From Dialister sp. (GTDB lineage: Bacteria > Bacillota > Negativicutes > Veillonellales > Dialisteraceae): a stretch of DNA of 8,784 nucleotides. The notes beneath the pieces were generated by a model. It saw only the letters and a program-made list of their open reading frames with translations, had not been told where the DNA came from and did no database searches. The DNA lies in the NCBI GenBank assembly GCA_022722495.1, contig JAIJLI010000057.1, positions 1 through 8,784 of the forward strand. The letters are read 5' to 3'. The position numbers and the translations under genes were made by a program. Of the stretch, positions 5,898 through 8,784 are shown piece after piece. The number at the start of each line of letters is the position of its first letter. The first letter of the stretch is position 1.

Positions 5898-5958
5898 ATC
5901 ATATAAACTTACAGGAAGTATTAGCTTAATTTTATAAACAAACTATAAAAATAGAGTT

Positions 5959-7434
5959 ATGGATATATTTAAACTGCTATCTAATGGTGAACGTGTAACG
6001 CTCGAATGTAAAAAAGCCACAAGAGGTATACCAAGTTCTCTTTGGGACACCTACTCCGCTTTTGCAAACACATATGGTGGTACCATTCTCTTGGGGGTTA
6101 TAGAACACATGGACGAGCAAGACAATACCAAACGATTTGACATTGTTGGTATTGAGGATGCAGACAAGATACGCAAGGATTTATGGAATATTGTCAATAG
6201 TCGAGAAAAGGTGAACATCAACCTTTTGCACGATGACGATATTCAGATGATAGATGTTGATGACAAGAAGGTTATTGCCATCAATGTTCCTCGTGCAGAC
6301 TATACAGTTCGTCCTATATATATCAACAACAATTTATCAAGAGGCACTTTCAAGCGTAACCACGAAGGCGACTATCATTGTACGGAGCAAGAATTGAAAA
6401 TGATGCTCCGTGATGCCAACGAAGCAGGCAATGATGGTTTATTGTTAGAATATTACACAATGGATGACATTGATACTCCAACCTTAGAACGTTTCCGTCA
6501 GATGTTTCAGAACTTGCACCCTGAGCATCTGTGGAACTCATCTGATCACAAAGAATTCCTAACAAACTTTGGCGGTTATACTAAAGACCGCAGAACAGGA
6601 AGGGAGGGATTGACCATGGCTGGCCTTCTGATGTTCGGCAAAGGACTCCCTGTTCGTGAACGTTTTGACAATCTACGCATGGATTATATCGACAAATCTA
6701 ACCTGATTGAAAACCAACGTTATAGCGATCGTCTGACATATGATGGAACATGGGAAAACAACTTATTCAATTTCATTCGCATGATTATTCCCAAACTGAC
6801 ACGCGATTTGCCTCATCCTTTCAATTTGAATGGTGTAATAAGAAGAGATGATACTCTCCAAGCTAAGGCTGTACGCGAAGCTGTCACGAACATGGTTATC
6901 CACTCTGATTTCATGGTGAATGGCATACTGAAGGTTGAAAAATATGATGATTGCTTTGTACTAACCAATCCGGGACTTCTAAAACTTCCTATTGAGCAGA
7001 TTTACAAAGGTGGAGAGTCAAAAGCACGTAATCAGCGTATGCAGAATATGTTCCGCATGATAGGATATGGCGAAAACCTTGGTTCTGGCTTTCCTCTCAT
7101 TTTAAATGCTTGGAATGAAAAGCATTGGCTTAAACCAGAATTATTAGAACAGCCAGAATTACTGCAAGTGAAACTGACCTTACACATTCAGAATGAGCCG
7201 ATAAATGAGCCGATAAATGAGCCGATAAATGAGCCTCTATCCAATCGACAAATAGCAATAATTAAAGCTATTAAAGAACAACCAAGCCTTACAAGGGAAG
7301 AATTGGCTCAAAAAGTTGGAGTATCACTTACTACTTTAAAAAGAGAAATAACATTTTTACGAAAGAACTATTATATAGGTCGTGATGGCAGCAATAAAAA
7401 TGGTCAGTGGCAACTTTTAAAAGATATTTTTTAA
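5959..7434 (+). CDS. AlbA_2 (Schlafen-like) / HATPase / winged-helix protein
   Basis: A 491-residue protein of the RecG-C-terminal-like, AlbA_2 family common in Bacteroidota. Residues 1-150 form the AlbA_2 domain: E16 in LECKKA, SLWDTYSAFANTYGGTILLG (27-46) and RGTFKR (128-133). Residues about 300-400 resemble the divergent HATPase_c_4 domain, with AVREAVTNMVIHSDF (304-318), LTNPG (335-339) and GYGENLGSGFPL (369-380). A repeated NEPI linker (412-427) leads to a winged helix at 428-490 with LTREELAQKVGVSLTTLKRE (444-463). These proteins are usually annotated as predicted transcriptional regulators or ATP-binding proteins; some relatives occur in defence islands. Following an Mrr endonuclease, a regulatory or accessory defence role is plausible but inferred. 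Its base composition resembles that of mrr. Confidence 0.85.
   Translation: MDIFKLLSNGERVTLECKKATRGIPSSLWDTYSAFANTYGGTILLGVIEHMDEQDNTKRFDIVGIEDADKIRKDLWNIVNSREKVNINLLHDDDIQMIDVDDKKVIAINVPRADYTVRPIYINNNLSRGTFKRNHEGDYHCTEQELKMMLRDANEAGNDGLLLEYYTMDDIDTPTLERFRQMFQNLHPEHLWNSSDHKEFLTNFGGYTKDRRTGREGLTMAGLLMFGKGLPVRERFDNLRMDYIDKSNLIENQRYSDRLTYDGTWENNLFNFIRMIIPKLTRDLPHPFNLNGVIRRDDTLQAKAVREAVTNMVIHSDFMVNGILKVEKYDDCFVLTNPGLLKLPIEQIYKGGESKARNQRMQNMFRMIGYGENLGSGFPLILNAWNEKHWLKPELLEQPELLQVKLTLHIQNEPINEPINEPINEPLSNRQIAIIKAIKEQPSLTREELAQKVGVSLTTLKREITFLRKNYYIGRDGSNKNGQWQLLKDIF
7192..7236 (+). repeat. In-frame 12-bp tandem repeat coding for NEPI
   Basis: AATGAGCCGATA is repeated exactly at 7192, 7204 and 7216, with a partial fourth copy to 7236. 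It encodes NEPI-NEPI-NEPI-NEPL between the ATPase-like domain and the winged helix. Copy-number change would lengthen or shorten the linker without breaking the frame. Confidence 0.95.
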
Positions 7435-7483
7435 CAGATTTGACATATACTATAATTATTGGCTTGAGCAATGGTGGTAATAG

Positions 7484-7549
7484 TTCCCATAACTGTCTTA
7501 CATTGGTAATCTTCATTAAATTGAAGATTACCAATTGTAGAAATGGGAA
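7484..7549. repeat. Nested inverted repeat after the AlbA_2 gene
   Basis: The inner arms are 14 bp and perfect: ATTGGTAATCTTCA (7502-7515) and its complement at 7522-7535, with loop TTAAAT. Outer arms TTCCCAT (7484-7490) and ATGGGAA (7543-7549) enclose it with unequal spacers of 11 and 7 bases. It lies 50 bases past the gene end and has no T-run on either side, so it may be a Rho-assisted terminator, an RNA-stability hairpin or a recombination or insertion scar. Confidence 0.75.
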
Positions 7550-7671
7550 AAAACAATAAGTTTTACCATTTCAGGATATTTTGCCAGCCTGTTATACGGA
7601 TTGCCGCAATCTTGGAATATCCCGGCTTTGAGATTAACGTAAAAAACATTAAAAACGACAAGATTCTCTGA
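7543..7671 (+). CDS. Doubtful 42-residue ORF
   Basis: An ATG at 7543, inside the outer arm of the inverted repeat, opens a frame beginning MGKNNKFYHFRIF and ending INVKNIKNDKIL with TGA at 7669-7671. I do not recognise it and there is no clear ribosome-binding site. It may be chance or a remnant. Apart from this and the repeats listed separately, I see nothing in 7435-7688. Confidence 0.15.
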   Translation: MGKNNKFYHFRIFCQPVIRIAAILEYPGFEINVKNIKNDKIL

Positions 7672-7688
7672 GAAAAGCATTGCCTTAT

Positions 7689-7787
7689 CCTAGGAAATGT
7701 GTAAAATCCAGTATATCGAAACCTAGGAAACGTGTAAAATCTAGCACTTTGAAAGCTAGGATACGTGCAACAACAAGAATACCAGGA
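7689..7787. repeat. Three 33-bp tandem repeats
   Basis: Units at 7689-7721, 7722-7754 and 7755-7787 begin with CCTAGGAAA, CCTAGGAAA and GCTAGGATA and share GTGTAAAATC (first two) or its diverged form. The third unit is the most diverged. The array ends four bases before the ATG of the ATPase pseudogene, so it fills its promoter or leader position. One frame is open through all units as 11-residue repeats (PRKCVKSSISK, PRKRVKSSTLK, ARIRATTRIPG) but has no start codon. Confidence 0.75.
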
Positions 7788-7791
7788 AGTT

Positions 7792-7973
7792 ATGAGACGT
7801 AAGATCTATAGTCAATTATTAAGATGGAAATCAGACGACAATGGGCAGAACGCATTACTCATTGATGGGGCACGACGTATTACCTATCGACTCCTTACGT
7901 CATTCACACCTCAGACTTAGCGGAAAAAGATGGGATAGTATATCTGCCACTCTATATGACACCCCTGCTATAA
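7792..7973 (+). pseudogene. AAA_14/DUF4143 ATPase remnant, internally deleted and frameshifted
   Basis: From the ATG at 7792, one frame reads MRRKIYSQLLRWKSDDNGQ followed by NALLIDGARR. This is the N-terminus of the Bacteroidota ATPases with an AAA_14 domain and C-terminal DUF4143. In intact genes GARR runs into the P-loop lysine (GARRVGKS); here it reads GARRITYR and stops at 7920. In another frame, from about 7881 to the TAA at 7971-7973, the sequence reads STPYVIHTSDLAEKDG then IVYLPLYMTPLL, the usual C-terminus of the same family. So nearly the whole middle, some 300 residues or more by comparison with the family, has been lost with a frame change near 7875-7885. No function can remain. 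A terminator follows immediately. Confidence 0.8.
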
Positions 7974-7982
7974 ACAAGAGCT

Positions 7983-8030
7983 AGAAGAGGGCGTGCAAAG
8001 ACTATATCTTTCACACCCTCTTCTCTTTTT
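7983..8030 (+). terminator. Rho-independent terminator after the ATPase remnant
   Basis: AGAAGAGGG (7983-7991) pairs with CCCTCTTCT (8016-8024). The stem continues as GTG/CAC and AAAGA/TCTTT with one mismatch and one bulge, and CTTTTT follows. It is the original terminator of the lost ATPase gene, and it could also stop minus-strand transcription from 8082-8453 less efficiently. Confidence 0.8.
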
Positions 8031-8081
8031 ACCACCAATTATCAATAGAAAGCCTTTCAACCGTACAGGTTGCCAGATTTA

Positions 8082-8453
8082 CTATTTCCGTTTTTGCTGT
8101 TCTCTTATTATCCTAACCGTCAAATCGGCAAACTTTTTTATTGCTGCCTGAACCTGTCCTCGTCCGAAAGCCCAGAAGATGAGGGCGGCAGAGGCTGGTG
8201 CAGCATGTGTTCCTACATACTGGCGCATTTTAAGAACCGTGCAGTTTTCAATACCAAGTTCTTTCATGGCAGCGAATACTTGGGCTGCTGGTACTTCAAA
8301 ATCAGCCTTAGTGCGCTGATCTCTAAGTACCAATGCGGTCTTGTTTACCTTAACTACCTTGTATTCCTTATTGGCGTTACTGCGATATGTCTTGATAGTC
8401 TTAATCTTTTGAATAAAGTTATCGAATGTCAATATATTAATATCTTCCGTCAT
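8082..8453 (-). CDS. Hypothetical protein, 123 residues
   Basis: I do not recognise this protein. It is a small, basic, probably soluble polypeptide. The N-terminal two thirds contain alternating stretches that could form a small beta-rich domain (YKVVKVNKTALVLRDQR, 31-47, then DFEVPAAQVFAAMKELG, 51-67). Residues 83-97 (HAAPASAALIFWAFG) are hydrophobic but too short for a clear membrane helix, and the C-terminus is helical and basic (VQAAIKKFADLTVRIIREQQ). It is supported as a real gene by a good divergent promoter at 8530-8560 with a palindrome between its boxes, and by a complete frame with its own leader. The overlapping plus-strand frame at 8070-8459 lacks such support. The ATG is at 8453 and the stop at 8082-8084. 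The product could bind nucleic acid, but nothing visible proves it. Confidence 0.65.
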   Translation of the reverse strand: MTEDINILTFDNFIQKIKTIKTYRSNANKEYKVVKVNKTALVLRDQRTKADFEVPAAQVFAAMKELGIENCTVLKMRQYVGTHAAPASAALIFWAFGRGQVQAAIKKFADLTVRIIREQQKRK

Positions 8454-8529
8454 AACTAATGGGGTTTAAATGTTGTGGTGATAAGCAAATCATTCCACCT
8501 TTTTGTTATAATTCTCCTCTATTATGGTG

Positions 8530-8560
8530 CAAAAGTAAGTTTTTTCCGTGAAAAAACCAA
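8530..8560 (-). promoter_or_regulatory. Promoter with embedded operator-like palindrome for 8082-8453
   Basis: On the minus strand TTG (8558-8560), a 20-bp spacer and TACTTTTG (8530-8537) match the Bacteroidota consensus. The spacer is almost entirely a perfect inverted repeat, GTTTTTTC-CGT-GAAAAAAC (8539-8557), exactly between the two boxes, where a bound protein would block RNA polymerase. Confidence 0.7.
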
Positions 8561-8562
8561 GA

Positions 8563-8576
8563 AAAAATGCATTTTT
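8563..8576. repeat. Perfect 14-bp palindrome AAAAATGCATTTTT
   Basis: It lies just upstream of the -33 box of the minus-strand promoter, in the 248-bp divergent intergenic region. It may be a regulator site or an intrinsic curved A/T tract; position is the only support. Confidence 0.45.
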
Positions 8577-8640
8577 CTAGAGCATGTACAATATATTCTT
8601 TTATCAGGTATCTATTTACATCTTTTTAATTGCCAAAAAC

Positions 8641-8678
8641 TTGCATGATTCAAAAATTAGCCGTATCTTTGCGGCTAA
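8641..8678 (+). promoter_or_regulatory. Promoter with palindrome centred on its -7 box, for the 8702 gene
   Basis: TTG (8641-8643), a 20-bp spacer and TATCTTTG (8664-8671) match the consensus. TTAGCCG (8657-8663) and CGGCTAA (8672-8678) are perfect complements lying directly on either side of the -7 box, so the box is exactly the 8-base centre of the dyad. A purine-rich AGGAATAGGAGA (8682-8693) lies before the start codon. Confidence 0.7.
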
Positions 8679-8701
8679 AGATAGGAATAGGAGAAAAGAT
8701 T

Positions 8702-8784
8702 ATGGCAAACAATGAATGCAGAAAGCTGCCGGTAGGCATACAGTCTTTCAATGTTATCAGAGAGGAAGGATACCTCTATGTTGA
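8702..8784 (+). CDS. AAA-ATPase_like / PD-(D/E)XK nuclease family protein, N-terminus (partial)
   Basis: Twenty-seven codons are visible, starting MANNECRKLPVGIQSF and continuing NVIREEGYLYV, then the window ends. The pattern KLP-GIQ-F--IREEGYLYVDKT is the hallmark N-terminus of the large Bacteroidota family with an AAA-ATPase_like domain followed by a PD-(D/E)XK nuclease-like domain (PDDEXK_9). Many paralogues occur per genome, and their role is not established; some have been suggested to take part in defence or mobile-element biology. The start at 8702 follows a purine-rich ribosome-binding region and a strong promoter. Whether the gene is intact cannot be seen. The neighbouring AAA_14 remnant belongs to a different ATPase family. 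Confidence 0.82.
   Translation, partial: MANNECRKLPVGIQSFNVIREEGYLYV

Noticed and set aside
7689..7802. Peptide with 11-residue repeats coded by the 33-bp units
   Set aside because: The frame is open but has no start codon between the preceding stop (7650-7652) and the repeats, and it ends inside the ATPase remnant, so translation is unlikely.
8058..8072. Terminator CAACC-GTACA-GGTTG for the 123-residue gene
   Set aside because: The stem is only 5 bp and no T-run follows on the minus strand; not enough to call.
8070..8459. Plus-strand open frame over the 123-residue minus-strand gene
   Set aside because: It begins right after a terminator with no promoter box, while the minus frame has a consensus promoter and a better protein composition.

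Overview
The window looks like a chromosome segment of a gut Bacteroidales bacterium, most likely the Prevotella/Segatella group. Several promoters match the Bacteroidota pattern (TTG, about 20 bp, TAnnTTTG). Leaders are A-rich without strong Shine-Dalgarno sites, and several families here are typical of that group: a BT4734-like primase/VirE protein, DUF6078, and two kinds of Bacteroidota AAA ATPase. The species is an inference.

Layout. 1-137 is the C-terminal end of an AraC-type regulator. 224-598 is ridA and 652-1428 is a FecE/BtuD-like ABC ATPase; these look like ordinary core genes. 1482-1767 is a non-coding array of thirteen 22-bp tandem units that drift gradually from one sequence family to another. 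1787-4744 is a self-contained module on the minus strand: DUF6078 (3900-4352), then a 611-residue primase-helicase of the BT4734/VirE type (1912-3747). On both sides this module is bracketed by clusters of the 10-mer ATCCATCACG/CGTGATGGAT. The clusters are inverted relative to each other and keep nearly identical internal spacing (27/28, 12 and 20 bp), so they behave like terminal inverted repeats. In front of the primase-helicase gene lie three palindromic sites GAAACA-N3-TGTTTC at exact 22-bp steps, resembling plasmid iterons or a repressor operator array.

4956-7434 is a visibly more AT-rich pair on the plus strand: an Mrr-type restriction endonuclease and an AlbA_2/HATPase/winged-helix protein with an in-frame NEPI repeat. 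This looks like an acquired defence or accessory pair. 7435-8081 has no intact gene; it holds a nested inverted repeat, three 33-bp tandem repeats, a badly deleted AAA_14/DUF4143 ATPase pseudogene and a good intrinsic terminator. 8082-8453 (minus) is an unrecognised 123-residue protein. From 8702 a divergent AAA-ATPase_like gene begins and runs off the window. Both divergent promoters carry palindromes placed exactly on or between their promoter boxes.

The strongest candidate for something undescribed is the 1787-4744 module. It has a predicted replication enzyme, a small cysteine-containing partner, iteron-like repeats and inverted hairpin-forming ends, with no transposase or integrase visible. 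It could be a small replicating or satellite-like element, or a domesticated remnant of one. This is inference from arrangement; no mobility has been shown.
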